Positions 51,897-63,448 are shown, numbered from the stretch's first letter. The stretch is 64,000 bases of DNA from Alentia gelatinosa (GCA_950022655.1 OX465584.1:56843789-56907788), one strand, 5' to 3'. The notes: generated by a model from the letters alone, not told the origin. Program-made: numbers and translations.

Positions 51897-52835
51897 CGAT
51901 ATTAATATATACCTATGGGCGAATGTCTCAATTTTACTGACCAGAAGTACGGATTATGTTCGTCATTCAGTGACGAAATGATATTCACACGTCCCTCCGT
52001 ACCACGTGACCACTGTAAAATTGCGTTTTTTATGATTCACTGGTATATAATAATAAGGAGACATAGTAAGTGTACCTGAATGGAATCTGCTCAGAGGTAG
52101 TTTCAGAGGTATTTTGGTCGGTATTTCCGACCAAAGTACCTCTGAACAAATTCCATTCAGGCACACTAACCATGTCTCCATATATTACTATATACCTGTG
52201 GGCAAATGTCTAGCCCATGCTGATCAGTAGGACAGATTCCGTTCGTCACTGAGTGACGAAAGAATATTCATACGTCCCTCCATACCATGTGACCACTTTT
52301 ATACTTGAAAAAAATGAGTAGTAAAATTGCAAAATGGCTTTTTTTTTAATGATTTCTAGGTTTATAATAATAAGGAGACATAGTGAGTGTGTCTGAATTC
52401 CATCTGTTCCTCGATATTTTGATCGGATATATACACCTCATTCTTCGAACATGGTGAATATTTCCGACCAAAATATCTCTGAACAGATTCCATTCAGGTA
52501 CACTAACCATGTCTCCATATATTACTATACACCTATGGGCGAATGTCTCAATTTTACTGACCAGGAGTACGGATTCTGTTTGTCATTCAGTGACGAAATA
52601 ATATTCATATGTCCCTCCATACCACGTGACCACTATGAAATGGCGTATTTAATTATTTCCAGGTAGATGATAACAAGGAGACACAGTGAGTGTATCTGAA
52701 TGGAATCTGTTCCCCGATATTTTGTTCTTAAATATTCACCTTGTTCTTCGAACTCGGTGAATATTTCCAACCAAAATGTCTCTGAACAGATTCCATTCAG
52801 GTACACTAACCATGTCTCCATATATTATTATACAT
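51897..52835 (+). repeat. Tandem array of three H elements
   Basis: Units begin near 51897, 52181 and 52518 with ATACACCTATGGGCGAATGT. Each has a small TTCGTCACTGAGTGACGAA-type hairpin, TCCATACCACGTGACCAC, and then a large hairpin: GGAGACATAGTGAGTGT and CTGAATGGAATCTGTTC on one arm, GAACAGATTCCATTCAGGTA and ACTAACCATGTCTCC on the other. A fourth unit starts at 52825 and continues into I. Copies differ in the hairpin centre (AGTACCTCTG, AATATCTCTG or AATGTCTCTG). Confidence 0.78.
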
Positions 52836-53165
52836 CTATGGTCGAACCTCGGTGAAATGCTACCCGCTGAGCACTAGGGGTGCAATATAGATAATATTCG
52901 GGCTCACTGAGACGTAGTGAATGATTGGGCACACTGTACCCGTGGTGTACTTCGCAAGTACATAAAAGGACATTTTTTTCGTGTTTTTAAGTGTATGATA
53001 ATAAGAAAACGTAGTATGTGAAGCTGTAGTGATTCCGTTCTCGGCCTTTTGTCCAATAAAATATGTCCCTCCACCTCTGTCGTTGGGACCTATTTTATGA
53101 GCCAAAAGACCTTGAACGGCAATCGCTACAGGTTCACTAACTACATTTTCTCTAGGTCTCACATT
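52836..53165 (+). mobile_element. I element copy 2
   Basis: CTATGGTCGAACCTCGGTG, ACTAGGGGTGCAATATAGAT, CACTGAGACGTAGTGAATG and GTGTACTTCGCAAGTACAT precede a hairpin. Its arms are AGTGATTCCGTTCTCGGCC with CCAATAAAATATGTCCCTCC, and GGGACCTATTTTATGAGCC with CTTGAACGGCAATCGCTA. It is collinear with 16366-16682, and its left end is shared with H. Confidence 0.72.
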
Positions 53166-53464
53166 AATTGAGTGGCTATTGCACCCAGGACATTCATCTT
53201 CACACCTCGAGTATGGATATTACGCTATGATAAAGTACCCAATAGCCTTTCAGAAACGATTATGGCTCTGCAAGGGGAATGGTAAGTATACTTTGCAGGA
53301 TGGCTGAGTTTTAATAAACAATTTGAATACGGTCAGAAATATAAAGAAAAGGATAGGTTGATATGCATGTATAATACTCTTCACGATATCCACTGGTGCA
53401 GGTGAAGATGTAGGCCGACGCCACACAACTCCAGATGTATACTCTGTCAGGGCATCATAAATTA

Positions 53465-54210
53465 TCATATTCCTATACTCAAATGTCTCATGCTTAATGC
53501 TGGAGACACACCAAGCAAGAAACGCAGCGATTTCAGGAATCGTCAGCCCAAAATGGCGTATATCCGAGCTATAATTTCATATTTCACCTGATCATTGCTT
53601 CTTATATGCTGAATTATCGGTGGGAGATATTACTATGAAATAATATCTGACATATATGCCATTTTGTGTTGGCGATTCCGGATATCGCTGCTTTGACTCG
53701 TTTGGTGTGTCTCCGGCTTGATACCGGGAACACACCAAGCGAGTGAAGGCTGCGATCTCTGGAATCGCCAACAGAAATTGGCGTGTATATGAGATATTAT
53801 TTCATAGGAATATCTCCTGCCTATAATGTAGCAACATGGAAGCAATAATCAGGTGAAATATGAAATAATAGCTCACATAGGTCATTTTGTGTTGGCAATT
53901 CCGGATATCGCTGCTTTCACTCGCTTGGTGTGTCTCCGGCTTAAGTTTCAACTGTGCGGATTTCATTCTGCACACTGCGCACTAACTAATAGCTGTATAC
54001 TCCGTACCATATGACTTCTTTAAAAATGATGTTTTTGATGATTTTTAGATATATCATAATAAGGAAAATGCATAGTGTGTCTGAATTACGTTTGTTCCTT
54101 GTTGTATCGGTCAGAAATATTCCCTTCATTCTCCGAATTCTGTAAATATTTCTGATCAAAACAACTCGGAACAGATATTTTTCAAGTACACTAAACATGT
54201 CTCTCTATAA
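53465..54210 (+). mobile_element. H element copy split by two G elements
   Basis: CATATTCCTATACTCAAATG then TCTCATGC starts an H unit. It resumes at 53944 with TTTCAACTGTGCGGATTTC, TACTCCGTACCATATGAC, and a hairpin GCATAGTGTGTCTGAATTAC with CAAGTACACTAAACATGTC. The interruption is the G pair at 53497-53940. Confidence 0.65.
53497..53940. mobile_element. Two MITE G copies back to back, nested in H
   Basis: 53497-53718 starts GCTGGAGACACACCAAGC and ends TTGGTGTGTCTCCGGCTT. 53721-53940 starts ACCGGGAACACACCAAGCG and ends CTTGGTGTGTCTCCGGC. They abut with only TGATA between them. Both have GGCGATTCCGGATATCGCTG or similar near the right end. Confidence 0.8.
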
Positions 54211-55136
54211 TGGGTAGCTCGTTGTTCGAAAATGGAATAACTCATATATAATATACAAAGACATATTTGAATTCATTAAATACTTCTCCGAGTGTGGTGT
54301 TCTATGCTCAATACTGCAATGTGTCAATAGTTACTGTATGTAGCGTATTTTCCTGGCTATACTTCCGAACTACGTCCAATAGTCTTCATGAAATAATGAG
54401 ATGGTAGCAAAATCCATACCAAGTAAGTCCTCATGTCGTGATAGCGTCAAATCAATGAAATTACTGCATGTGAATACGAAGATAGAGAAACCACCAGCAT
54501 GTAGGGCTTGAGACAATTCAAAATAAAAAAAATGTCGTCTGCCTTGAAACAATTCAAAATAGAAATTGTCGTCTGCCGAACGTCAAGATCGTCTGAAGGT
54601 CAGTGCAAATTGATATTAATGTATATTAAGTCAATAATCTGATATAGTGTAACTAAATACGTGTGTTGTCTGGCAGAGATTGGCAATATTCACTCCCCAT
54701 TCAACTAAAACAGTCCATACAAACATGCGTGTTGTTTTTTCCGTAGGTCTATTATCTCCGAGGACATTTGGTTTGATTGGTTTATACAAAGAGGTACTCC
54801 TATATATATATGTGGCGTATATATGTGGCGAACGGGACATGTACGGCGGCGAAATACCAAAACTCGCCCAGAAGCAAAGTTAAAAATTGGATATTTTAAG
54901 GTATATAATAATACAAAAGCATACTTTATCTGCATGTGATAAATTCTTGGTAAAATTGACGATAAATTATTGTCAATTTTACCGCGTATTTATCACAAAC
55001 AGCCACAGTAACCCTGTTTCCGTATACTACCACTGGGATGATATTGTCACGGTAGTAATTATTTCAATAAGTTTTCAACAGTCACGACTAGTAGCCTTGA
55101 TTGGGAAACAAGAACAAAGTTTGTGTATATCTTTAT
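54211..55136. other. Unclassified, with one small palindrome
   Basis: 54480-54560 holds two TTCAAAATA words each followed by TGTCGTCTGCC, a short local duplication. The remainder has no gene. The palindrome at 54936-54996 is listed separately. Confidence 0.4.
54936..54996. repeat. 61-bp palindrome
   Basis: GTGATAAAT pairs with ATTTATCAC and GGTAAAATTGAC pairs with GTCAATTTTACC around an AT-rich loop GATAAATTATT. The small internal bulge is TCTT opposite GCGT. Confidence 0.75.
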
Positions 55137-55250
55137 CTCACCCCTGCTATTTCTGTCACATAGGCCTAACATTGGTAACTCGTTCTCCATGCCCCTATAA
55201 GTATTACAGTCAGTTCTCCGTGGTCTATGACGTCATATATCCAGTATGGA

Positions 55251-55308
<58 letters not shown>

Positions 55309-55315
55309 ATATATT

Positions 55316-55378
<63 letters not shown>
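55137..55378 (+). mobile_element. CH1 module cut by (AT)n tracts
   Basis: TTTATCTCACCCCTGCTATT, CATAGGCCTAACATTGGTAA and CTCGTTCTCCATGCCC match the type ii module at 13086 up to 55250. Two (AT)n tracts (55253-55300 and 55321-55376) take over from there. Confidence 0.7.
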
Positions 55379-55380
<2 letters not shown>

Positions 55381-55740
55381 CGTACTGATTACTATATAAC
55401 CTGTATAGAAAATATATACTGCCAAAATGCATATATATGTTCATACTATATTGAATCATCATCGTATGGAAGACCAGTGTACGGACATTGAATACAACAA
55501 AGATCTTAAAACAAGCAAAAAATCCACCAAAGTTGTCATTTCTGCTCCTGGGTGTGATTTACCCCCTGCCGCTGATGTGTCAGCCTCAAAGGGTCCAGTT
55601 CACTGATCAGGGGATCACGGAGTCACTCCTGTAATTATGTATAAGGTACACAGTGAGAGACGATCCCACGTGCCTCCCACAACCACGCCTTAATAGGTGT
55701 GAGGTGTAAGGAGCTTAAGCAAGTTTAATCCTGGCCTCTA
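55379..55740. other. No gene recognised
   Basis: Mixed sequence between the AT tract and a GC-rich block; no feature supported. Confidence 0.35.
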
Positions 55741-56260
55741 CCTACCTGGTCACCTCCCACGTCCCGTAGTGGTCCTGTGAGGGTCCAGAGGCTGGAGGGG
55801 GGTGCTGGTGGTGGTGGTAGTACTAGTAGTAGTAGTAGTGGTGGATCCTGGTAGGAGTGACACTGAGGATCCAACACTGCCGGGGTAAAAGATCCAAAGT
55901 GAAGTAGTAAGGCCCGCGGGGTGTGTTGAGTGTTGAGGATCACACCTGGACAGGACTGGGCAGGTAGAGCGGGGTGGGTCCCGAGCCCTGTGCAAAAACT
56001 CCAGCACCTCTCAAAGAAGGGGAGCAAACACTCCAGGGTGGCGCGTACTGTGCCCCTGAGATCCTTCTCACTACACAACGCCTCCACGGCCTGTACAACG
56101 AACGAACTGCCAGCACGGCCGGCCGCTCGCTCCCCCCGCCCGCCCGCCCGCCCGCCCGGCTAGTCACGCCCGCCGCCGGGACAGCCCACACACCGCCGCC
56201 GCCTATGGAGGTTTAGCACGGTCGCCGCTTGTATTATCGCCCGGCACAATGCTTGATCAA
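55741..56260. promoter_or_regulatory. CpG-rich block with (GTA)n/(GTG)n and (CCCG)n
   Basis: GGTGGTGGTAGTACTAGTAG repeats lie at 55805-55845, CCGCCCGCCCGCCCGCCCG at about 56136-56159, and CCGCCGCCGCC at about 56200. CG density is high from 56090. Open frames on both strands are low-complexity and show no domain, so a gene is not claimed. Confidence 0.35.
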
Positions 56261-56430
56261 CACGGGTGGGACAATGTGCAGGGCGGCAAATCACACAATG
56301 ACCGGCTCACAATGCTGGGGCCCGCCTCTAAGCCGATGTCCAAATCCCAGGCCTGGTTGCGCGGCTCAAACACTGGTCACATAATAATAACCCGCGGTCA
56401 CCAAAAACCAAGTCCGAGCCCCTCTCTCTT

Positions 56431-56432
<2 letters not shown>

Positions 56433-56478
<46 letters not shown>

Positions 56479-56775
56479 TTCTTTCTCTCTTTCTCTCTCT
56501 CTTTCTCTCTCTTTCTCTTTATCTCTCTTTCTTTCTCTCTCTTTCTCTCTATCTCTCTCTGTCTCTCTCTCTCTCTTTGAAGTCTTTCTCCCTCTCTCTT
56601 TCTCTCTCTTTCTCTTTCTCTCTCTTTCTCTCTCTCTTTCTCTCAATTTCTCTCTCTCTTTCTCTCTCTTTCTCTTTCTCTCTCTTTCTCTCTATCTCTC
56701 TTTCTCTCTCTATCTCTCTCTTTCTCTCTCTTTCTCTCTATCTCTCTTTCTCTCTCTTTCTCTCTCTCTCTCTGA
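56433..56775. repeat. (CT)n microsatellite with CTTT variants
   Basis: About 340 bp of CTCTCT interspersed with CTTTCTCT, broken once near 56576-56590 by TTTGAAGTCTTTCTCCC. The serine/leucine-rich open frame across it is a translation artefact. Confidence 0.95.
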
Positions 56776-57393
56776 CTCCAGTAAGATGCTGGAAAAAAAG
56801 ATTACACAATAAAAGTTGGTTTTTGTGTAGAAGTGGCCGTTATCTCCATTGGAGGAAAATACCAGGAGTGAGATAAATTGTGGAATTATGCAGCAATTGA
56901 CATCTTTATTTATGTATGTGATGATACGTCAATATTCTTGGAGAAAACAGGAAAAGTATACATAATTTTGTTGGCTGCCCTACGGGAAGATCCAAAACCA
57001 GATACAAAATCCCCCTTAAGTATGATAAGGCATATGTAGAAAGAGACAGAGGTGACAAGAGAGACAGGGCGGATGTAAGGTAGAAAGAAAGAAAGAAAGA
57101 AAGGAAAAGGTAGGTAGGTGGGGAAATAGAGAATTGCAGATGATAAGAAATAAACTTGCTCCTCTATAAAATCAGTCCCAAAAAGGTAGAGTCTATATCA
57201 GACAAATGATGATGGTGCTCAACACAGGATACAGACCGACTAGAATAGAATAGAAAGTTTAACTTATATAAACATCTTGGCAAAAAGAGAAACGGTGTTT
57301 AGTTATATACACATCGTCTGTTGACTATTTAAAAAATAAATCACAATTTAAGTAAAAATGAAAAGTCAAATGGGAGCTATTGTATCATGTTAG
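56776..57393. other. Unclassified; CH1 end scrap and (AGAA)n
   Basis: CCATTGGAGGAAAATACCAG and GAGTGAGATAAATTG at 56846-56878 are the reversed left end of a CH1 module. AAAGAAAGAAAGAAAGAAAG is near 57083. GACTAGAATAGAATAGAAAG is near 57238. Confidence 0.45.
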
Positions 57394-57564
57394 AAACATA
57401 AGGAACAGCAAAGAAAAGTACAGGGCGGGTGTTACAGCGAGGAATATTTTAGGCTCAACTGCGATTTAGTGGAGCTCAACTTCTCAAATAACGTCAATCA
57501 CGTAGTGCCACAGGGCTCTGTGCTGGCTCCCGTTGTTATTCCTTTCTCTCCTTTCTTTGATTAA
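57394..57564 (+). pseudogene. LINE reverse transcriptase, internal fragment (PQGS motif)
   Basis: An open frame from 57394 to the stop at 57562-57564 reads CYSEEYFRLNCDLVELNF and then VNHVVPQGSVLAPVVI. VPQGSVLAP is the conserved motif between the catalytic palm blocks of non-LTR reverse transcriptases. The frame leaves homology right after it (PFSPFFD, stop), and the expected LLF.IYINDL continuation is missing. The palm aspartates are absent, so it is inactive. Confidence 0.7.
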
Positions 57565-59703
57565 GGCCCTACCTCCAGGTTTCCGCCCTCCCACCCACTT
57601 ACCCCCCGACTCTCACCCCACACCCCAGCAGTGCTACCCAGATCGGTTTGTATTCTGAGACAACATCGGGGACAAATCTGCGAATAATAGGCACAGGTCT
57701 TACGCTCTCCAAGCACCTGTAAGGTCAGGACTTGTTACTCTCCATGGATAGGCTAAATCTGAGCAGTAAGCCGTTTCCTGAGCAAACAGAAACCTGTGCT
57801 GAGACTTGTCACGGATTTGTCACTCTCTACCATAATACCACCATCTTCACCATGGTATTGTTCCCGTGGTTTATGCCCAATTTCTACCGTCCTTTTCTGT
57901 ACTCTCATATTTAATCATTATCTATATTTCATTTTATAATGTACATCTCGATGTCAATTCTAACCAGTTATGATGGTGAATTTGTAAAACCTAAAAGCAG
58001 AGTAGCAACAGCCAAATTATGACATTATGGATTGTATATCTAGATAATTATTGGTATATTATACATGTATAGATAGTAAGGTTATACCCATATGAATACT
58101 TGTTCATTCATCCATCTCAACCCATTGAACCATTGCAATTATTCACAATGTATATCCGGTGTAAAATATCACTGCAGATCTACATTCTGAATAATATTGC
58201 TTCAGAAGACACACAAAACCTGCCGACGCAGAATATCTTATGTACATTTACCTGCATAAAAAAATAAATTAAAAAAGTTTCACCTTTAATCCCAAATCCC
58301 AAACTCTGATTCGTAATTCCCTCTAACACTACAGCCTATTGTGCTTTCGTTCTAGCACATTCTCTATGAATGTGTAGTCGCAGTTTCTAGTGGTGTATTA
58401 ATCAGTGCACATTAATGCCATAGACTGACAGGGACATTATCATCCCTGGTGGGATTAAGCCCCATTCATTCCGTGACTAGTTTGCCTGATCCCACTTGTG
58501 ATTATTCCCATGAACAACATCAATACAATACCATCATGGCACTCCAATCTTCCCACGACAACTACTGTGAGTTGAGCCTTTTCTGAAATCTAGCTTTTTT
58601 AGAAATAAAAGGGTTATGTATTCTGTGTATAATAAGTCCAACAAATGTGCAAATCTTCATGTGTATCAGCCAGAGCAGAGAATTATTATTGTGGAAGGTA
58701 TGTTCTGAAAAATAAATTCAGTATATTTCGATTAAAATGCTCAGTATTTGTTAACAAGAAGCGATTCAGGCGTGAGTAACGCCATTGTGGTTCTGGCAGC
58801 AAACTATTTGCAATATAACAGAAAAGAGAATAGGGCATTGTTTGGAATATCACACAGATAATAGAATCGTGCATGTTGTTCGATTCGGCAGATTACCACA
58901 ACTGGGGCCAGCAGCATTGAATGGCAGGGAATGGCTTAGCTGGGAACTCTGAGCATGCCGAGGGCTGGCTCCAGAACCTTAATCATGATCCAAAAAAACC
59001 TCAAGGAAGCAGTGATCGAATCCATGCACTTTTACCCCATAAAACATCCCTAAACAGCTCCAATATGTAAATCCCTATATCATAACTCAATAATATAACA
59101 TGGTTTTTTTTCTGTGTTTAACAAATGTTAACTGTGACGGATGGAGTCCAATCGGAGTGTGAGAGGAGAAAATGTGGGAGATTTCGTTTAGGAACAGGGC
59201 CCTGTATGGAGAATCCTTTATAAGTATCCTCTTCATGCCTGTTGGCATTCAGAGTCTAATACAACGAGGACATTATCAACAATGAGGTGGGCGTGCCTTT
59301 GTGTCCGCTTATGTAAAGCCGGAGCTCGACACAAATTGATTAATAATGCCCGCCAGTGTTGTGGGCATATCGCGAAGCCACCCATTGAGTGTATTAGTCC
59401 CTGTTGAGCTTCCTGCTCATCACAATGCCGTTATGGCGGCTGGAAACTTCCCAAAGGCGCTCGGCAGATTGTCCTGGTGTTATGGAGTATAATAGGCTGT
59501 GTGTGTGTATTTATCTGTGTATGTAAATAGGGATTTATTGTCTGAGGTGATCTTGAAGCGGTAGGATTTGTCGGTAAGATAGAGAGAACTGCAAAATACC
59601 GAAACCAGACGACATTTTGTGTTCCGTGAATTGTGTATATCTCGTTCCCGCCAATATCTTTGTACGGCGTTGTTTTCTTCCAAGAGCTAGCTTCTATAGA
59701 TCA
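57565..59703. other. Repeat-poor; no gene recognised
   Basis: Two kilobases without any of the repeat families. 59268-59430 holds ACAATGAGGTGGGCGTGCC, TTGATTAATAATGCCCGCC and CACAATGCCGTTATGGCGGC, which look like SOX, KLF and homeodomain words, so conserved regulatory DNA is possible. Confidence 0.35.
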
Positions 59704-60008
59704 TTATCTCACCCCTGGTATGATTCACCATAGACTTGATATTGGAAACTCGTATTCAACGCCCATGGAAGATTTAGAAACAATGCTCAATGGGGGATTA
59801 TGTCATAAATGTTAGACCATTAGTCAATGTGAAGGGTGAGATAAATTCAGAACAATATTCAAGTTTAGGGTCAGAGCTCGATCCCATCTCATTTGAATGG
59901 CGTTGTAATTCACGCGGCTTCGCCTTGTGAATTACAACGCCATTCAAACTCGAAGGGATACAAGCTCTAAACTCTAGACTCTTAACTTTCATAGCTTTCC
60001 TCTATAAT
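59704..60008 (+). mobile_element. CH1 composite, hairpin type i, with changed but paired stem
   Basis: ATTATCTCACCCCTGGTATG to AGGGTGAGATAAATTCAG is the module. The inner hairpin arms (59892-59948) pair perfectly for 22 bp around CGGCTTCGCC. They read ATGGCGTTGTAA where the 28935 copy reads ATCACATAGTAA; the opposite arm has the matching changes. Confidence 0.85.
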
Positions 60009-60273
60009 ATGTGACAATGTGCCATATGATTTGAGATTGATGAGGGAAATGACTGCTTATTGGGCTTGCCCTGAGGTTTACACTGCTTACATTCATATGT
60101 TTTTTTCACCTAATGAAGTGTCATCAATTGACACAAAAGGACATGATCCTTATTTTTATAACAACACACACCGCTCATTGTCATCTTGACTATACAATAT
60201 AACATTTAAAACCATCATTGTTTCTGCTTTATTTTTGTGGATTTATATGTGGATTTGGAGCTTTAGACTCTTA
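60009..60273. other. No feature recognised
   Basis: CACCTAATGAAGTGTCATCA and TTGACACAAAAGGACATGAT are near 60108-60145; no family is assigned. Confidence 0.35.
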
Positions 60274-60540
60274 AGCCGGGGACACACCTAGCGAGGAACG
60301 ACAGCGATCTCCACAATCTCATACATGCCATTTGTTGTTGCCGATGCTTGAAATCGCTACGTTTCTTGCTTGGTGATTCTTCTGCTTACAAAACGGTGTG
60401 TATGTGAGCTTTTCTTTCATATTCCTCCAGATTATTACTTCTGATATGCTAAATTATCGGTGGGAGATATTCCCGTGAAGTAATATCTCACATACTCGCT
60501 ATTTTTGTTGGCTGCGTTTCTCGCTTTCTGTGTCACCGAC
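60274..60540. mobile_element. MITE G copy, internally rearranged (TTA duplication)
   Basis: TTA at 60271-60273 and 60541-60543. Left end AGCCGGGGACACACCTAGCG. The right end is worn (TTTCTGTGTCACCGAC). An extra partial right end (GTTTCTTGCTTGGTGATTC) lies inside near 60360-60385, so two G pieces are fused. Confidence 0.65.
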
Positions 60541-60724
60541 TTACACATACGTCTGTACAAGTTTATTTAATAGAAATCAGAAATGTTCTGAAATTCGATG
60601 AAGATGGACGATAGTGATCTTTAAAGATATATCCTTTCAGTTCTTCCAAAGAAAAAGAAATATCAGTTGACTAAGTCCAAAATATACAATGTCAAACATA
60701 CTTCAAAAGTATGGTCTAGGCTTA

Positions 60725-61592
60725 AGCCGGAGACACAGCAAGCGAGAAATGCAGCGATTGCTGGAATCGGCAACGCAGAATGGCGTGTATGTGGTTATTA
60801 TTCAATATTTCACCTGTTTATTGCTTCCAAGTTGCTAAATTATCGGTGGGAGATATTACTATGAACAAATATCTCACATATATGCTATTTAGTATTGGTG
60901 ATTCTAGAGGTCGCCGCCTTGACTCGCTTGGTGTGTCCTCGGTATTGATCATAGCATACATGCAATTTTGTGTTGGCGATTCTAGAAATCGTTCCATTAC
61001 TTGCTTGATGTGTCTCCAGCTTAATGCCGGAGACACACCAAGCGAGAAACACAGCGAATTCCGGAATCGCCAACACAAAATGGCATGTATGTGGGTTTTT
61101 ATTTCATATTTCACATGATTATTGCTTCCAAGATGCTAAATTATAGGCAGGCAATATTCCTATGAAATAATATCTCACATACACGCCAATTTGTGTTGGC
61201 GATTCCAGAGATCGCTGCCTTGACTCGCTTGGTGTGTCCCCGGTATTACCTTGATAAAAATCCAAATCTCTGGACATTAATAATCTTCTCGTCCATCATA
61301 CCACACCCCGCCCCCTTCCCCTACCATACAATGGACTGTATCATGTACTGTATGCTGTATTGACAACATTTAAAAACACCCAGTTAGAGTGAATTTTATG
61401 TCTTTGCCTGAATAAAAAAAAATATGGCCTGTACGCGAGATATCATTTCATGGGAATATCTCCCTCCGATCATTTAGCGTCTCAGAAGCAATAATCAGGT
61501 GATATATGAAATAATCGCTCATATACACATCATATTTTGTTGGCGACTGCAGAGATCGTTGCCTTGACTCGCTTGGTGTGTTTTCGCATTTA
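60725..61592. mobile_element. Cluster of four MITE G copies
   Basis: 60725-60944 is full length (AGCCGGAGACACAGCAAGCG to CTTGGTGTGTCCTCGGTA). 60945-61020 is a right-half remnant. 61024-61245 is full length with TTA on both sides (61021-61023 and 61246-61248) and ends ATGCCGGAGACACACCAAGC and GTGTGTCCCCGGTA. 61436-61592 is a right-hand two-thirds copy ending GCTTGGTGTGTTTTCGC. Confidence 0.8.
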
Positions 61593-61977
61593 GCCTCTCA
61601 ATTCCATCCATGGTGGAAATGATTCTCATAATCCTTCAGTAAACAATCACCCCGATACGGTCCTCATATCAGGCATGAACCGACGTATCCCCCACCCCTA
61701 CCCCCCACCCTGTGAACATTACATGGAACCAATTAGACTGACCAACCCCTGACCATATGGTCTCAGACAATCACTCATTATGATCGCTGAAACGCGATTA
61801 CGTAAGCGCGCCACTCCAAACATGGCGGGCAGCGACCTGTCACGGCACCAGTGTATTTACCCAGCTTAGGGCCTCGTTTGGGTGCCGAGCAGACGACAAT
61901 TGGATGCCATATATGCTCAGTACGCACTGGCGCACTCTCCCAGCAGAGATCTGGCGCTCTACTTCCTGTGGTGGCTT
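61593..61977. other. No gene recognised; mildly CpG-rich
   Basis: CACTCCAAACATGGCGGGC near 61811-61830 resembles a YY1-type word in CG-rich surroundings. Nothing else. Confidence 0.35.
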
Positions 61978-62382
61978 TTATTATCCATCGTATACAAAGC
62001 CCCCATTGAAAATGTATGGGGACTCAGTAAACCACCACCCATTGTATAAAACCTGCCAGATACCATAACTGTGGTATACAGATTCAAACCTGTGGTATAC
62101 GGCCTCAAAACCATGGTATACGGGGAAAATAGTCCCTTTTGCTGTAGAGCAAAGAAATAGTCCCTATTGCTATACCCTTTAATATGGCAATTACTGGGTT
62201 TAATTTATTCGAAATAATGGATAATAAATACAACAAACGATGATTATGTGGATAGGCGGCTCTGTAAACCACTCGAGGTCGACGTCGTAATACACTCGCT
62301 AGCGCCCGTGTATTACTACGCGTCAACTTCTCGTGGTTTACGGTCGCCTGTCCATAAAACCATCGATTATTGTCTATGTATC
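61978..62382 (+). mobile_element. CH3 composite, hairpin type d, full
   Basis: The module (61978-62232) runs from TTTATTATCCATCGTATAC with CCCCCATTGAAAATGTATGG to CGAAATAATGGATAATAAAT. The hairpin has feet CAACAAACGATGATTATGTG and CATAAAACCATCGATTATTG, then GGCGGCTCTGTAAACCACTC with its mirror, and apex ACACTCGCTAGCGCCCGTGT. It shows that the left and right module ends (TTATTATCCA and TGGATAATAA) are inverted. Confidence 0.85.
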
Positions 62383-62512
62383 TCTACCCTAGACTGGCTC
62401 TAGTCCCTGCATCCTATGGCTACCCTCCTCGCTGGGACATTCATGGGCCAGTCAGAGAAGGATACATACTTTAATGAACTTTATTCTGATTGTGATTAAT
62501 CATTTAATGAAT

Positions 62513-63105
62513 GTTCATAATCAAAGACTTGAGCAAGTCTATCTCTACCCCAACTTGGCTGTTTGGGCTAAAATCTGGCCCATACGCCAGTTTTTTAAAT
62601 ACCCTAAATTCTGAGGGCCTTTTAGGGTATTTTGTGTTGTACTTGTTAATAGAGATGAACATTTTTATATGGTAAATAAAACACTCTCATTTCTGTTATT
62701 ATTCATTTCAAACCAGACACAGTCTCTGGGATTACTTTCTACAGTGGAAAACACCTCATATGTTGCAGGGTTTTGTTTGTAAACATAACACATGTGCTCA
62801 CTTGAGGGGGCAGTCTAATCAACTGTGGATTCCCATTATAAAATGGTTTAAGTCCGAAAAAGAAACAGCTGGATTGTCTGTTAACCCCATTTATCAATTC
62901 CTATCATATTTCCTAACTAATGATATATGAGTCGTTTGACTTGTATAACTTTTGACAGTTGCCTTGTTTTGAATCTGAGATCTTCGCTGGTCCCCCTGTC
63001 TTTAGTGGATACGCAAGGAACAGGCTTTTGGTTTGGGCAGAGACTAACCCAGCGCTAGCGCCACGAAAGATCTGGGGGGAGAGTGGCTCAGGACGCGCTG
63101 GCGGG
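62513..63105 (-). repeat. Q repeat, reverse copy, ending in the palindrome motif
   Basis: It is the reverse complement of 48705-49470 with one unit instead of two: CCAGCGCTAGCGCCACGAAA with GATCTGGGGGGAGAGTG at its start side, and GGCTGTTTGGGCTAAAATCT near 62573. Its far end is the palindrome AGACTTGAGCAAGTCT (62525-62540). That end is not seen in the 48705 copy, which may be truncated near 49470. Confidence 0.72.
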
Positions 63106-63448
63106 ATTGTTATGTAAATGTCGCTGCGTGGTGCGGCGCGTCCACCACGGATCTCGTTGTTTGTCGTGTGGAAAGGTCACACTGGACCCCAGTGCCGCGG
63201 TCGGGTTTTAGGAGTGGTGACCATTGTTGGGCGCCCTCTCGCGTCGTCAGGCTGCGACCTGCACACTCGTCACCAGAGGTCAGCACTGGCGGTGACCCCC
63301 AGGCCCCCTAGCGACAGAGTAATTAATCACCGGTATAGATGGACAATGTCAATCAGTACGCCTTATCAGTGCTATTCTATACACACACCCCCACCCACTC
63401 ACATCCACACACCATGATTGTATCCCGCAAAGAAGTGGTCACCAATGC
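63106..63448. other. GC-rich, no gene recognised
   Basis: CG-rich at 63118-63300 with AAAGGTCACACTGGACC and AGAGGTCAGCACTGG (nuclear-receptor-like half sites). The open frame at 63118-63417 has no domain. Confidence 0.35.

Noticed and set aside
55725..56087. Minus-strand 120-codon frame in a CpG block
   Set aside because: Low-complexity Leu/Pro/Thr runs from GTG/GTA repeats; overlapping frames on both strands are equally open.
56249..56812. 187-codon open frame
   Set aside because: Most of it is translation of the (CT)n microsatellite into Ser/Leu/Phe repeats.
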